Shown here piece after piece: positions 9,565 through 18,809 of a stretch of 64,000 bases of DNA (positions are counted from its first letter, which is position 1; every line of letters begins with the position of its first letter). Location: positions 58,496-122,495 of the forward strand of contig CAZGAQ010000012.1 in the NCBI GenBank assembly GCA_964523405.1, given 5' to 3'. The notes below the pieces were generated by a model. It did not search any database and was not told the origin of the DNA. It was given only the letters and a program-made list of their open reading frames with translations. A program made the position numbers and the translations under genes. The stretch comes from CAZGAQ01 sp964523405 (GTDB lineage Bacteria > Planctomycetota > Phycisphaerae > UBA1845 > Fen-1342).

Positions 9565-9762
9565 GTCCGTATTCTGCGACGATGCGTGTGGTCTGTAAAC
9601 GACCGCTAGGGGCGCAGGCGTGCCGAAGACCGAATTCGACAACTCTGTCGGCTTTAGTCGGCTACCCCGCCGGGGTATCCTGTGCGCCGACGATCTCGGC
9701 GCCCGCACGTCCGCGCCCGCCGAGCTCGACGCGGCTATGCGCCGCTGTCTGGAGATCCAACG

Positions 9763-11760
9763 ATGCTACCTCGCGCAACGCTGTCCACCTTCGCAATCAT
9801 CACCCTGGGGCTGTTGGCGTACAGCGCCACGATCGCCGCGGAGCCCGCCGCCACCAAGACCGAGCCGGGCCTCGTCGTCCGCGTGTTCGACACCGGGGTG
9901 GATGTGGCCGCGATTCCCGAGTTGATGCCCGACCAACAGCCGAACTGGGCGCAGGTCGTCCCCACGCTGGACCTGCAGACCGCGCGGAAGGACTTCGGGC
10001 CCTGCACGGAACGCTTCGTAACCGAGGTCATCGGCACGCTGACGCTTGACCAGCCGGGCACGTACATGTTGCGGCTGCTGTCCGACGACGGCGGCAAGCT
10101 CTGGCTCGACGGCAAGGTCGTCGTGGACCACGACGGACTGCATCCCGCCGACCCGAAGGACAGCAAACCGCTGGAGCTGGCCGCCGGCCCGCACGAGCTG
10201 CACATCTGGCACTTCCAGGGCGGCGGCGACGGGCAGTTGACGCTGCAATGGAAGAAGGGATCGAGGGATCAAGGGAGCGAGGGAGCGAGCAAGAAGGACG
10301 ACAAGACGGCGGGCGACGCCGCCTTCGAAGTGATCCCCGCCAAGTGCCTCAGCCACGCGGCCGACATCTCGCTGCGGACCACCGACGGCAAGAAGAAGAT
10401 CATCCCCCCGCTGCGCCGCGGCCGCCCGGGCGACGGAACGCCGGTCGTGGGAGCACATCCCGGCCTGCAGCACGACGACAAAGTAAGCGGGGTTGATCTC
10501 CCGAGCGAGGCTCTCCGGATCGTTGCGGGATTCCTGTTAGCGCCAACGGCCCAAGCGGGGCATGGGCGACCGCTGGCTTGGGTTCCTGATGCCACGCAGG
10601 ACACCGCCATTTATGAAACGGGCCAGACCGTGTTGGCAGACTGCCCCGGCGAAGCTAAGCGAATCGCTATCGAGACGATCACGGACACGCGTCAAGCGTG
10701 CGCACTTCGCCACGGACCGCTCCCTGAGCAGCCGTGGAACTGGAGCGATCGGTCTCCGTTTGAAATGCTCGCCGTCCACGCCCTCGCCAACGGCTTCGAA
10801 ATCGAGTTCACCAAGCCGCTCGATCCGCGCGTCGGCTGGGACCCGGAGACGTACTACGTCGAGCAGTGGCCGTTCGACCTGGAGAAGGGCCAGGCCCCGC
10901 ATCGCGACGGCATCGCTTATCCGGTGAAGTCCGCGAGCGTGTCGGCCGACCGCAAGAAGGTCTTCCTGGAAATCGAGAACCTGAAGGCGTCGCACGTGGT
11001 GTACCTGCGGCTGCTGCCGCCGTGCTTGTCAGCCGAGGGCGAACTGCCCTGGAGCACCGAGGCGTGGTACACGCTCAACGTGATCCCGACGGACCGCAAG
11101 GGCGAAGTGCTGACGCCGCCGAAGCCCGAGCCGCAGAACATCCTGACCGCGGACGAGCAGGCGGCCGGCTGGCGGCTGCTGTTCGACGGGCAGACGCTGA
11201 AGGGCTGGCACGGCTACAAGAAGGACGCGGCCCCCGCCGGCTGGCAGGTCAAGGGCGGCTGCATCGTCCGCATCACCGGCGGCGGCGACATCGTGACGGA
11301 CGAGCAGTTCGGCGACTTCGAGTTGAGCCTGGAGTGGCGTATCAGCGCCGCGGGCAACAGCGGCATCATGTATCGCGTCACCGAGGATCACGGCGCCCCG
11401 TACGAAACGGGACCGGAGTACCAGATCCTCGACAACACCGAGCACGCCGACGGCAAGAACCCCAAGACGTCGGCGTCCGCGTGCTACGCGCTGTACGCAC
11501 CATCCAAGGACGCGACCGGGCCCGTCGGCCTCTTCAACCAGGCGCGAATCGTGGTCAAGGGCAACCACGTCGAGCATTGGCTCAACGGCGTGAAGGTGGT
11601 CAGCTACGACCTGCACAGCCCCGAGTGGGACGGGCTCGTGCAGGACAGCAAGTTCAAGGCGTGGCCGGACTTCGGTCAGCGAGCCAAGGGCCATCTCGTG
11701 CTGCAGGACCACGGCGATCGCGTGTGGTACCGGAACATCAAGATCAAGAGTGGGGATTAA
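9763..11760 (+). CDS. Secreted PA14 + DUF1080 (3-keto-disaccharide hydrolase-like) protein
   Basis: 665 aa. Start ATG 9763 has GGAG 8 bases upstream and a signal peptide (LSTFAIITLGLLAYSATIAAEP). Residues ~40-165 form a PA14-type carbohydrate-binding domain (LRLLSDDGGKLWLDGKVVVDHDG and HELHIWHFQGGG). A middle domain resembles heme-type or DUF6797-like linkers seen in planctomycete glycan proteins. Residues ~465-665 form a DUF1080 domain: GWRLLFDGQTLKGWHGYK, GDFELSLEWRISAAGNSGIMYR, PEYQILDN, NHVEHWLNGVKVVSYD, HLVLQDHGDRVWYRNIKIK. DUF1080 members studied act on 3-keto-glycosides or bind glycans. A G-rich repeat is embedded in frame after the PA14 domain (10257-10290) and codes for a polar linker. 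Confidence 0.88.
   Translation: MLPRATLSTFAIITLGLLAYSATIAAEPAATKTEPGLVVRVFDTGVDVAAIPELMPDQQPNWAQVVPTLDLQTARKDFGPCTERFVTEVIGTLTLDQPGTYMLRLLSDDGGKLWLDGKVVVDHDGLHPADPKDSKPLELAAGPHELHIWHFQGGGDGQLTLQWKKGSRDQGSEGASKKDDKTAGDAAFEVIPAKCLSHAADISLRTTDGKKKIIPPLRRGRPGDGTPVVGAHPGLQHDDKVSGVDLPSEALRIVAGFLLAPTAQAGHGRPLAWVPDATQDTAIYETGQTVLADCPGEAKRIAIETITDTRQACALRHGPLPEQPWNWSDRSPFEMLAVHALANGFEIEFTKPLDPRVGWDPETYYVEQWPFDLEKGQAPHRDGIAYPVKSASVSADRKKVFLEIENLKASHVVYLRLLPPCLSAEGELPWSTEAWYTLNVIPTDRKGEVLTPPKPEPQNILTADEQAAGWRLLFDGQTLKGWHGYKKDAAPAGWQVKGGCIVRITGGGDIVTDEQFGDFELSLEWRISAAGNSGIMYRVTEDHGAPYETGPEYQILDNTEHADGKNPKTSASACYALYAPSKDATGPVGLFNQARIVVKGNHVEHWLNGVKVVSYDLHSPEWDGLVQDSKFKAWPDFGQRAKGHLVLQDHGDRVWYRNIKIKSGD
10257..10290 (+). 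repeat. G-rich GGGATC/AGGGAG repeat inside a coding region
   Basis: Purine-rich units GGGATCGA, GGGATCAA and GGGAGCGA follow each other within the PA14-DUF1080 gene. They resemble the GGGATTAAGGGATTCAGG intergenic repeats at 11753 and 12623. In frame they encode a Gly/Ser/Asp/Gln/Glu-rich linker between the PA14 domain and the next domain, so the reading frame is kept. Confidence 0.6.
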
Positions 11761-11870
11761 GGGATTCAGGAATTGAGGGATTAAGGGAAGGCGGCGGCAA
11801 CTGGGACGCCCGGCGCGGCCGACTGACTCCGCGCCCTCAATCCCTTAATCCCTGCTCCCTGAATCCCTAT
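11753..11870. repeat. Inverted pair of GGGATTCAGGGA-type repeats
   Basis: The left arm (11753-11787) is built of GGGATTAAGGGATTCAGG-like units. The right arm (11834-11870) is its complement, with CCCTCAATCCCTTAATCC. The arms can pair over roughly 27 bases with a few mismatches around a 46-base loop. The left arm contains the stop codon of the DUF1080 gene, so the structure could also end transcription, though no T-run follows directly. Confidence 0.7.
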
Positions 11871-12153
11871 TTTCTTGACTTTCACGAAAAGCGCGGCAAT
11901 ACTTCTCCTCCCAAAGGAGTACGGCGTGCGCTACGAATGCATCCATCTTGATTCTCCGCGGCCGGCGGCCGGACGCTACAGTCCCCAGGCTTGGCTGGCC
12001 AGGGTGCGCACCGCGCGCGGTTAGGCGACCGCCGTCTTCCCCCCCAACGAATTTAGCGGTGCGACGGGGCAACAATGTGGTCTATCCCTGCGCGGGGGCA
12101 GTGCAGGGTCTGAGGAACGCCGCGCGCGGGCGCTGCGCCGAAGCGGGTTGAAC
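11761..12153. other. Intergenic region, DUF1080 gene to small unknown gene
   Basis: 393 bases. The first 110 hold the inverted GGGATT repeat. Near 11908 there is a short hairpin CTCCT-CCCAA-AGGAG. The rest shows no gene that can be supported and no clear promoter boxes. Confidence 0.5.
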
Positions 12154-12549
12154 ATGAACGAGGACCTGAATCTGCAGATGGAGTCTGGCAGCGGCGTGTC
12201 GCGTCCGGTGGCGCCGGAGGACCTGCGCCCCGGTGACTACGTCACCGCGCTGCACGTCATCACGGAGGAGTGCGCGGCGCCGTGGGAGCGCGAGCCCGGC
12301 CAGCCGGTCGTCGCGCGCTTCGCGTGCTTGCCCGACAAGGTCGCGCCCGCGCTCGTCCTGGAGGTCTGCCTGCCCTTCGCACTCGTGCAGACGGCCGAAG
12401 GCAAAGCGCGCGTGATCGACGTGCGGCGCTACCGCCTCGCGCGCGTCGCAGAGACCTTCGGACGATTGGTCTTCGCGCGCCTGGCCGACGACCGCAAGGC
12501 CGAACAAGCCACGGGCGGCGACCGTGCCGAGAAGACGTCGGAGGACTGA
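12154..12549 (+). CDS. Hypothetical protein, about 131 aa
   Basis: Unrecognised soluble protein. It begins MNEDLNLQMESGSG and has a compact central part with RPGDYVTALHVITEECAAPWERE and VVARFACLPDKVAPALVLEVCLPFALVQ, which looks like a small beta-barrel with two or three strands facing a hydrophobic core. A charged tail rich in Lys, Glu and Asp ends it. Three cysteines are spread without a CxxC pair. The start is ATG 12154; an in-frame TTG lies two codons upstream. A perfect hairpin follows the stop by no gap, which supports a real 3' end. It stands alone between a rightward gene and the leftward SPFH operon. Confidence 0.6.
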   Translation: MNEDLNLQMESGSGVSRPVAPEDLRPGDYVTALHVITEECAAPWEREPGQPVVARFACLPDKVAPALVLEVCLPFALVQTAEGKARVIDVRRYRLARVAETFGRLVFARLADDRKAEQATGGDRAEKTSED

Positions 12550-12576
12550 GGACCCGTGCGCCTGGCGCACGGGTCC
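12550..12576 (+). terminator. Perfect 12-bp hairpin after the small unknown gene
   Basis: GGACCCGTGCGC and GCGCACGGGTCC pair perfectly around a CTG loop, starting at the base after the stop codon. No T-run follows, so this is a strong stem rather than a textbook intrinsic terminator. It lies between convergent genes and could serve both. Confidence 0.6.
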
Positions 12577-12622
12577 CCACCTCGGCGGATCGTGCTGACG
12601 CACAAGCCCCCCGAACCGCCCC

Positions 12623-12650
12623 CCTCAATCCCTGAATCCCTCAGTCCCTA
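12623..12650. repeat. CCTCAATCCCTGAATCCCTC repeat at a gene end
   Basis: One more copy of the GGGATTCAGGGA-type repeat (here in complement: CCTCAATCCCTGAATCCCTC, then AGTCCCTA). It overlaps the stop codon of the 738-aa protein gene (12648-12650). Same family as 11753-11870. Confidence 0.65.
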
Positions 12651-14864
12651 CTCCGGATTCAGCTTCTGCGGCAGCGTCTGGACGTCCGTGTCGCGCAGCT
12701 CTGGGCGATAGCGCTCCGGATGCGTCTTGCGGAAAGCCTCCATCTCCGGCGGCTCGGGGAAGGCTTGCGCCATGTCGAAGGACCACCGCTGGCACTCCAG
12801 CTCAAAGCCACGCTGCACGTAATCCCAGACCGCCTGCCGCAGGAAGATCGGCGCCGCGCCCCACAGACGCGCCTTGTGCAGCGTCTCCAGCGGCGTGCCG
12901 GGATCGACGGCCAGCCAGTTGTAGAACGCATCCGGCAGCATCTGGTCGAACTCGGGCAACTGCTTGGGGGCGCTGATCCGGTCGCGCTTGTCGCGCATGT
13001 AGTTCTCATGCAGCTCACGCGCCCGTTGCAGGGAGCTGGTGAAGCCGTTGACATCGCCATTGGCGAGGAGGCTGAACCCGCGGGACAGCAGTTGCTCGAC
13101 CGCCGCGCGCGTCTCGCGCAGCCCGGCGTTCTTGGCCGTGGACTCGAAGAAATCGTCCATCACGAAGTCGTGCAGCGTCTTCGCCAGCCGCGGATTCGGC
13201 TGGCCGTCCTCCCCGTTGGGATAGTGGCGCTGCAGGTAGGCGTAGTAGTGGTCCGCCTCCGCTTCCTGCCCCCCCAGGTACAGCAGCCGGATCGCCTCCG
13301 TCAGGTAGTTGATGTGGCCGGTGCGGTACGTGTCGCCCGCGCGGCTATCGTCCTCCTTCGTCGCGCGCGGATCGAACAGGTTGCCGTACTTGATGTAGGC
13401 CTGGTGCATCGGCTCGACGAAATTCGTATCCAGGCTCAAATTCAGGTACGAACGGTGGATGGCCGGTGGATACGGCTCAAACACCATGCGGTTGCGCAAG
13501 AACAAGTTGCGCAGACAGAAGAACATGATGCGGGCGGTGTTGGCCTTGTCGTTGCGGAAGTCGTCCATGGTCTCGCCCGCCGCGATCAGGCCGCGCGTCA
13601 CCCAGTACAGCGCATGCGCGTCGACACTGCGCCAATCCATCGGACCGAAGTTGTCGACTACCGCGGCCATGTGATCGGCGTCGAGGGCATAGACCTCGTG
13701 CAATACCTTCTTCTGCAGGAACCGCACCAACATGACCCCGGCGGGATCGCTGTTGGCCAGACCCAGGATCTGGCCGATCTGCTCCGCCTGCTGGCGCTCC
13801 CGCTCGTCCTCGGACGTCTGCGCGGTGACACGGCGCAGCACGGATGCGGGCTCGCTGGCGCGACGATACGGCGCGAAGAACGTAAAGGCCAGCCCGCGAT
13901 CGCTCCAGTAGGCGTCCTCGGTCAGCGGCGCGTCATCGATGTTCACGCCGCGCACGCGCAGGGCCTCTACCATCGGGCGCGCGTTGGGCTCGCGCTGGTA
14001 AAGCTCGTCGAGCGTCGCCGGCGCCACCGCGATGTCGTGAATCCGCTCCCACGCCGCCCGCTTCGCCACCAGGTATGACAGCGGCGGCTCGTCTGCCGGG
14101 GCCGGCCGCTTCAGTTCCTCAAACCTGCGCACGACGTACGTCTCGCCGCGTTCGGCGGCCGCCCGGCGGCGCTTCTCCTCGTTGAGATCCCAGGACTTGC
14201 GCGCGGCGTCGGCGAGCAGATCCGTCGACTTGCCGGCATCGGCCGCACTCAGTTGCGCCAGGGTATTGGGGTCGATCTCGCCCAGCGCGGGGGTCGGAGC
14301 CCCCAGCAGCAGATGCATGCGCCACGCCCAGTTGCACTTGTACGCGACGTGGTAGTCATCAATGATCTCCCCCATCTTGTTGTTGAACGTCCAGGCGAGC
14401 TGCTTGTAGAGATTGACCGCGCGCGGGTTGGCCGGAATCCCCTGGTCGCGCAGCAAGCGCACGCCGTTGTAGACCCAGTTCCAGCGCTCCTCGGGCGTGT
14501 ACGTCGTGACCGAGATGTTCCAGGACATGTTCCAGGCGGCGAATTCCCACACGGTCGGGAAGCGCGGCTGCAGCGCACAAATCCACTTGGCGAGCTGCAC
14601 GGCATCGTAGAACCGCCCCTGCTCCTTGTAGGTCTCCGCCCGAATGAACGCCAGATCGGTAATCAGTCCGCGAAACGCCCCCAGCGCCTGCACCGCGAAC
14701 GCATACTGCGGATCCGTCTTCAGGACCGGCGATTGCACGCCCATCGTATCCAGCTGCTCGCGCCCCTTGTTGATCGCCGGCATGCGCAGCGAGGCCACGT
14801 AGATCAGGGCCACGCAGCACACCAGCGCCACGAGCTGTACCATTCGCGATTGCGACGTTGTCAT
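12648..14864 (-). CDS. Large membrane-anchored protein, last gene of the SPFH-ABC operon
   Basis: 738 aa, family not recognised. One N-terminal membrane anchor at about residues 8-28 (VQLVALVCCVALIYVASL) is followed by a large helical extracytoplasmic part. Segments such as AETYKEQGRFYDAVQLAKWICALQPRFPTVWEFAAWN, YLGGQEAEADHYYAYLQRHYPNGEDG and GDVNGFTSSLQRARELHENYM look like TPR-type repeats. The start is ATG 14864; GTG 14873 is also possible. It lies 42 bases after the ABC permease stop in the same direction and probably works with that transporter. The only thing against a simple scaffold role is its unusual size and high Trp content. Confidence 0.75.
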   Translation of the reverse strand: MTTSQSRMVQLVALVCCVALIYVASLRMPAINKGREQLDTMGVQSPVLKTDPQYAFAVQALGAFRGLITDLAFIRAETYKEQGRFYDAVQLAKWICALQPRFPTVWEFAAWNMSWNISVTTYTPEERWNWVYNGVRLLRDQGIPANPRAVNLYKQLAWTFNNKMGEIIDDYHVAYKCNWAWRMHLLLGAPTPALGEIDPNTLAQLSAADAGKSTDLLADAARKSWDLNEEKRRRAAAERGETYVVRRFEELKRPAPADEPPLSYLVAKRAAWERIHDIAVAPATLDELYQREPNARPMVEALRVRGVNIDDAPLTEDAYWSDRGLAFTFFAPYRRASEPASVLRRVTAQTSEDERERQQAEQIGQILGLANSDPAGVMLVRFLQKKVLHEVYALDADHMAAVVDNFGPMDWRSVDAHALYWVTRGLIAAGETMDDFRNDKANTARIMFFCLRNLFLRNRMVFEPYPPAIHRSYLNLSLDTNFVEPMHQAYIKYGNLFDPRATKEDDSRAGDTYRTGHINYLTEAIRLLYLGGQEAEADHYYAYLQRHYPNGEDGQPNPRLAKTLHDFVMDDFFESTAKNAGLRETRAAVEQLLSRGFSLLANGDVNGFTSSLQRARELHENYMRDKRDRISAPKQLPEFDQMLPDAFYNWLAVDPGTPLETLHKARLWGAAPIFLRQAVWDYVQRGFELECQRWSFDMAQAFPEPPEMEAFRKTHPERYRPELRDTDVQTLPQKLNPE

Positions 14865-14906
14865 GCTCTTCACTCGACGACCGGCGCGCCACCCGCCGCG
14901 ACCGGG

Positions 14907-16295
14907 CTACACCTGCACCTCGGCCACTTCGCGCACCCGGAAGATCAGCCAGCCGGGCAGCAGCAGCAGCACTCCGCCGTATAGCAGGGTGTGCAGCACG
15001 CCCTGCAACAGCAGTTGCATGGGCACGTACTCGCCATCCACCACCGAGCGCGTGCCGTCGTAGTACGAAAAATCGGGGAACACCGCTTTCATCACCGGCA
15101 CCAGCAGGCCGCGCACCATCGGACCCCACACGCCGTACGGATCGTCCTTCGGCAGGTAGTTCTCGACGTTGGCGCCCATGGAGTCCAGCCAGAAGGGCAG
15201 CCCCAGACACAACAGGAAGAACGAGGCCACGCAGAGGCACGCCACTGGGAACGAGACAAAGACGCTGAAAAACACCCCCAGCGCGCTGAGCAGCGCCAAG
15301 CGAATCAGAATGATCACGAGCGCCCGGGCGAAGTTCAGCTCGAAGCCGGCCGTGCGATAGAGCAGTTGCAAGCTCTTTTCGCCCTCGAAGGCCATGGCGC
15401 GGCGCCCCGGGTTGTACGGGTTGATCACGAGCAGCTCGACCGCACCGTCCTTGATGGCCGTGCGCGCGCGGATCAGGAACTGATGCGTGTCGTTGGAACG
15501 CTCCGTCAGAAAGGTCGGCTCCTCCAGCGGCGTGTGCGTGTTCGGGTCGCAGAAGGCGAACCCGATCGTGGCCATCTCGTCCAGCGGCAACGGCGTCGCC
15601 CGGGCCTTGTAGCGCACCTGGAACAGCGTGTCCTCCCGGTCGGGCGGAGTGATGTTCTCAAACCGGAACACGCGCGCATCGCCCGCTTCGATGGTCCGCC
15701 ACTGTGTCAGCAGCTCCGTTTCCCGCTCCTGACGGGCGATCTCCTCCCGCCCCGGCGGAATTTCCCCGGTGCGCTTCCGCGAATTCACGTACTCCTCGGC
15801 CGCCTTGCGAATCTCCGCTTGCGGAACCACCGGCTGGGCCGCGACGCGCGCCGTCCACACCGTGTCGCGAACCTTGTAGCGATCGAGCGGGAACTGCTCC
15901 TGGCGGGACTGGATGAAATACGCCAGCCCATAAATCGCCCCGCCGCACAGGGCCAGAATCAAGACGTTCAGCAGATTCACCCCCAGCCACTTGCCGGCCA
16001 GAATCTCGAATCGCGAGACCGGCTTGGTCACCACCAGGTGCAGCGAGCGGTCGCGCAACTCCCCGCTCAACGTGGCGCACGAGAAGAAGATCGTGGTCAG
16101 GCTCAGCAGCACGCTCAGCGCTCCGAGCGAATACGCCAGGAAGTTCTGCAGCCGCCCGGTCAAAGTCCCGTCGCCGTGCAGCGTGAACGGCAGTCGCAAC
16201 ACCAGAAAGACGAGAATGATCAGGAACACCAGGACGATCCGCATCCGGATGCCTTCCCAGAACGTCAGCCGGGCGATGGCCAGGACGCGTTTCAT
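14907..16295 (-). CDS. ABC-2 type permease with large extracytoplasmic insert
   Basis: 462 aa. The N-terminus MKRVLAIARLTFWEGIRMRI runs into the first membrane helix, with two or three more by residue 130 including ATLSGELRDRSLHLVVTKPVSR, the hallmark of NosY-like ABC-2 permeases. A ~190-residue soluble insert follows (about 135-310), then four or more helices in the last 150 residues. The ATG overlaps the stop of the ATPase gene by 4 bases (ATGA), so the two subunits are translationally coupled. The substrate is unknown. The insert may contact the 738-aa protein encoded next or the SPFH proteins encoded upstream. Confidence 0.85.
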   Translation of the reverse strand: MKRVLAIARLTFWEGIRMRIVLVFLIILVFLVLRLPFTLHGDGTLTGRLQNFLAYSLGALSVLLSLTTIFFSCATLSGELRDRSLHLVVTKPVSRFEILAGKWLGVNLLNVLILALCGGAIYGLAYFIQSRQEQFPLDRYKVRDTVWTARVAAQPVVPQAEIRKAAEEYVNSRKRTGEIPPGREEIARQERETELLTQWRTIEAGDARVFRFENITPPDREDTLFQVRYKARATPLPLDEMATIGFAFCDPNTHTPLEEPTFLTERSNDTHQFLIRARTAIKDGAVELLVINPYNPGRRAMAFEGEKSLQLLYRTAGFELNFARALVIILIRLALLSALGVFFSVFVSFPVACLCVASFFLLCLGLPFWLDSMGANVENYLPKDDPYGVWGPMVRGLLVPVMKAVFPDFSYYDGTRSVVDGEYVPMQLLLQGVLHTLLYGGVLLLLPGWLIFRVREVAEVQV

Positions 16296-17479
16296 TTCGC
16301 CTGATCCTTCCCCGCCCCGCCCCCGCCCAGCAGTTCGTCGAGCACCGCGCGGTCCACCGGCGCCGCCTCCGCCTCCGCCTCCACCGTTGCCGCCGGTGCG
16401 CCGGTCGGCGTTGTGGCCGCTTGCGGCGCCGGCGCCGCACCGGTCAACCCGGCCAGCACGTCCGCGTCGACCCCCACCGGCGCGGGCACGACGGGCGGCG
16501 GCACGGCGGCCGGCGGCACCGGCTCGGTACGCATCAGCTCGGCGAGCACGCCGGCCCCTTCCTTTTCACCCAGGAACCCGGCGATCGCGCCGACGGCCAC
16601 CGAACCGGAGGTGTCGAGCTTCTCCGTCTGGGCACGCTGGACGATGCGCAGAAAGAGCGCTTCGAGACGGTCGCGCGGCACGCTGATCGCGAGTTCCTTG
16701 CCTTCGCGGCGCTGCACCAGCTGCGCGATCTCCGCCAGCGTCTCGGGGCTGAGGCGATCGCAGACGATCTGCGTCTGGTCGCGGCGGCTGAGCACGCTCT
16801 CGATGCTGCCGCTTTCCTGGACGCGCCCGCCGTACAGAATCGTCACCCGGTCGCAAACCTCCTCAACGTCGGCCAGCAGGTGGCTCGAGAGCACGATGGT
16901 CTTTTTGAATTCGCGGCCCAGCCGCAGGATGATGTCCTTGACCAGCTTGGAGCCGACCGGATCCAGGCCGCTGGTGGGCTCATCGAGGATCAGCAGGTCC
17001 GGGTCATTGATCAGCGCCTGCGCCAACCCGATGCGGCGCGCCATCCCCTTGGAGTACTCGCCGACCGGGCGGCGGGCGGCCGAGCGCAGCCCGACCATCT
17101 CCAGCAGTTCCTCGGTTCGGCGGCGGCGCGTCGTACGATCAAGCCGGAACAGCGTACCGTAATAGTCGAGCGTCTCCCGCGCGTTGAGGAAGCGGTATAG
17201 GTACGACTCTTCGGGCAGGTAACCGATGCGGGCCTTGATCCGCACGTCATCCGGCGGACGGTTGAGCACGGTGATACGTCCGCGCGTCGGATACAGCAGC
17301 CCCAGCAGCATCTTGATCGTGGTGCTCTTGCCCGAACCGTTGGGACCCAGCAGGCCGAAGACCTCCCCCGGCTGAACCTCCAGGTCCAGGTCGTTGACGG
17401 CCTTGACGCGGGCGCGGCGCCAGAAGTCCTTGAAGACTTTGGTCAGGCCGACGGCTTTGATGATGGCATGCTCACTCAC
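16292..17479 (-). CDS. ABC transporter ATPase with Ala/Pro-rich C-terminal extension
   Basis: 395 aa. Walker A GPNGSGKSTT, signature YSKGMARRIGLAQAL, Walker B LLILDEPTSGLDP and the switch His in LSSHLLADVEEVCDRV are intact. After about residue 240 comes an unusual extension: a regulatory-looking part with LSPETLAEIAQLVQRREG, then about 70 residues rich in Ala, Pro and Val, ending in a short helix (VDRAVLDELLGGGG). Start is GTG 17479 with GAGGG 5 bases upstream. It pairs with the permease gene at 14907-16295. The extension is not needed for the ATPase fold and may dock a partner. Confidence 0.88.
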   Translation of the reverse strand: MSEHAIIKAVGLTKVFKDFWRRARVKAVNDLDLEVQPGEVFGLLGPNGSGKSTTIKMLLGLLYPTRGRITVLNRPPDDVRIKARIGYLPEESYLYRFLNARETLDYYGTLFRLDRTTRRRRTEELLEMVGLRSAARRPVGEYSKGMARRIGLAQALINDPDLLILDEPTSGLDPVGSKLVKDIILRLGREFKKTIVLSSHLLADVEEVCDRVTILYGGRVQESGSIESVLSRRDQTQIVCDRLSPETLAEIAQLVQRREGKELAISVPRDRLEALFLRIVQRAQTEKLDTSGSVAVGAIAGFLGEKEGAGVLAELMRTEPVPPAAVPPPVVPAPVGVDADVLAGLTGAAPAPQAATTPTGAPAATVEAEAEAAPVDRAVLDELLGGGGAGKDQAK

Positions 17480-17501
17480 GACATCCCTCGGGCCGGGGCG
17501 G

Positions 17502-18794
17502 CTACTGGCGTCCCGTGCGCTTCTTGACGCGCTCCTGCTCGCGCTCGAGCGCGCGCTGTGGATCGCGATTCGTGTGGATCTCGATTTCCCCGGTCTGCGG
17601 CACGAAGAACACCTCGTTCTCGCGATTGCCGAGCACCTCTTCGCGCATCTGCGCCCACAGGTTCAGCAGCGTGATCACAGGCCGGGCCTGGCGCTGCTCC
17701 AGATACTTGGTGAACTCGGCGTACTGCCCGCGCAGCCTGTCGCTCGCCTCGCTGGCCTGCTGGTGCGCTTCGTTGAGCTTGATCGCCACCTGGCCGGCCT
17801 GCCGGGCCTCCGCCTCGAGCAGCTTGGCATCGATCTGGGCCAGCACCGTGCGCAGACTCTCCTCGCTCTCACCGCGCAGTTGCGCAGCGCCGTACGCCTG
17901 GATCAGCGCCAGCAGTTCGGCGTGCATCCCGCCGGCGGCCCGGCTGAGCGTCTCCGCCGCCTTGCCCCTGGCCTCCGACTGCAGCGTCTCGCGGTCGCTC
18001 TCCGCCTTGCTGACATCCGCAAACGCCTCGCGCACGGCCCCCGGCTCAATCGTCAGCGCGGTGACTTGCACGATGGTCAGACCGGTCTCGAGTTGATCGA
18101 GATACTTCTGCAGGCGCGCCTGCACCGCGTCGCGCACCGCGTTCTGGGCCGTGCGCGTGACTTCCTCGACCGTACGGCCGGCCACCTCGCGGACCACCGC
18201 CGTTTCCAGCAGGCGCAGCAGCAGCGCTTCGCCCGCGCGCGGGGTGTCGCCCACGTTGCGCACGTACTTGGCCGCGTCCTCGATGTGATACTGCACCTTC
18301 CAGCGCCCGTGCGAGAGATTCTTGTCGCCCGTGAGCATGGCGCCATCAACCCCGGGCTGCAGGTCGCGCGATGCGCCGATGATGGCCGCCAGGTCTTCGG
18401 TCTTGTCGGCGTCGGGGTGGGCGAAGAGGAACGTCGTCGCCGTCAGCAGTTGCGTCACGCCCGACAGCGTGATCTGCTGGTCAAAAGGCTCGGGCAGGGC
18501 CGCGTACCAGCCGGGCGTGAACACGTACGGGCCGGTCTTCTCGCCGGGACGCGGCGTTTCGCGGAGCTTGCCGAAACGCGCAATCACACCGTACTGCCCC
18601 GGGTTCACGCGGAATACGCCAGAGAACACGTACAGCACGACGAGCACGACCATCAGGACGCGCAGGACATTGAAGCTGCTCCGCAAGGCGCGGACCAGGG
18701 ACTCCTGCGCGGGATCGGTCAACGGTGCCTCCGGCGCACCGTGTGAGTGCCCGGCGTGATCGTGCGAGTGCAACAGGTCATGCGGATCCGACAT
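17502..18794 (-). CDS. SPFH/band-7 membrane protein with His-rich N-terminus
   Basis: 430 aa. A His-rich N-terminal tail (HDLLHSHDHAGHSHG, residues 5-19) precedes a single membrane helix at about 47-63 (VLMVVLVVLYVFSGVF) and the band-7 start FRVNPGQYGVIARFGKL. The SPFH domain reaches about residue 265, with RTVEEVTRTAQNAVRDAVQ and LTIEPGAVREAFADVSKAESDRETLQSEA. A coiled-coil of about 110 residues follows. This is HflK-like in order but not close enough to call hflK. Start ATG 18794 puts AGG about 10 bases upstream. It is the third of three tandem SPFH genes and lies 22 bases from the ATPase gene. The His stretch may bind metal; that is inference. Confidence 0.85.
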   Translation of the reverse strand: MSDPHDLLHSHDHAGHSHGAPEAPLTDPAQESLVRALRSSFNVLRVLMVVLVVLYVFSGVFRVNPGQYGVIARFGKLRETPRPGEKTGPYVFTPGWYAALPEPFDQQITLSGVTQLLTATTFLFAHPDADKTEDLAAIIGASRDLQPGVDGAMLTGDKNLSHGRWKVQYHIEDAAKYVRNVGDTPRAGEALLLRLLETAVVREVAGRTVEEVTRTAQNAVRDAVQARLQKYLDQLETGLTIVQVTALTIEPGAVREAFADVSKAESDRETLQSEARGKAAETLSRAAGGMHAELLALIQAYGAAQLRGESEESLRTVLAQIDAKLLEAEARQAGQVAIKLNEAHQQASEASDRLRGQYAEFTKYLEQRQARPVITLLNLWAQMREEVLGNRENEVFFVPQTGEIEIHTNRDPQRALEREQERVKKRTGRQ

Positions 18795-18809
18795 CGCGCG
18801 CACCTCGTC

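Noticed and set aside
11845..12075. A 76-codon minus-strand frame between the DUF1080 gene and the small unknown
   Set aside because: Partly overlaps the inverted repeat, has no ribosome binding site and no recognisable family; not enough support.
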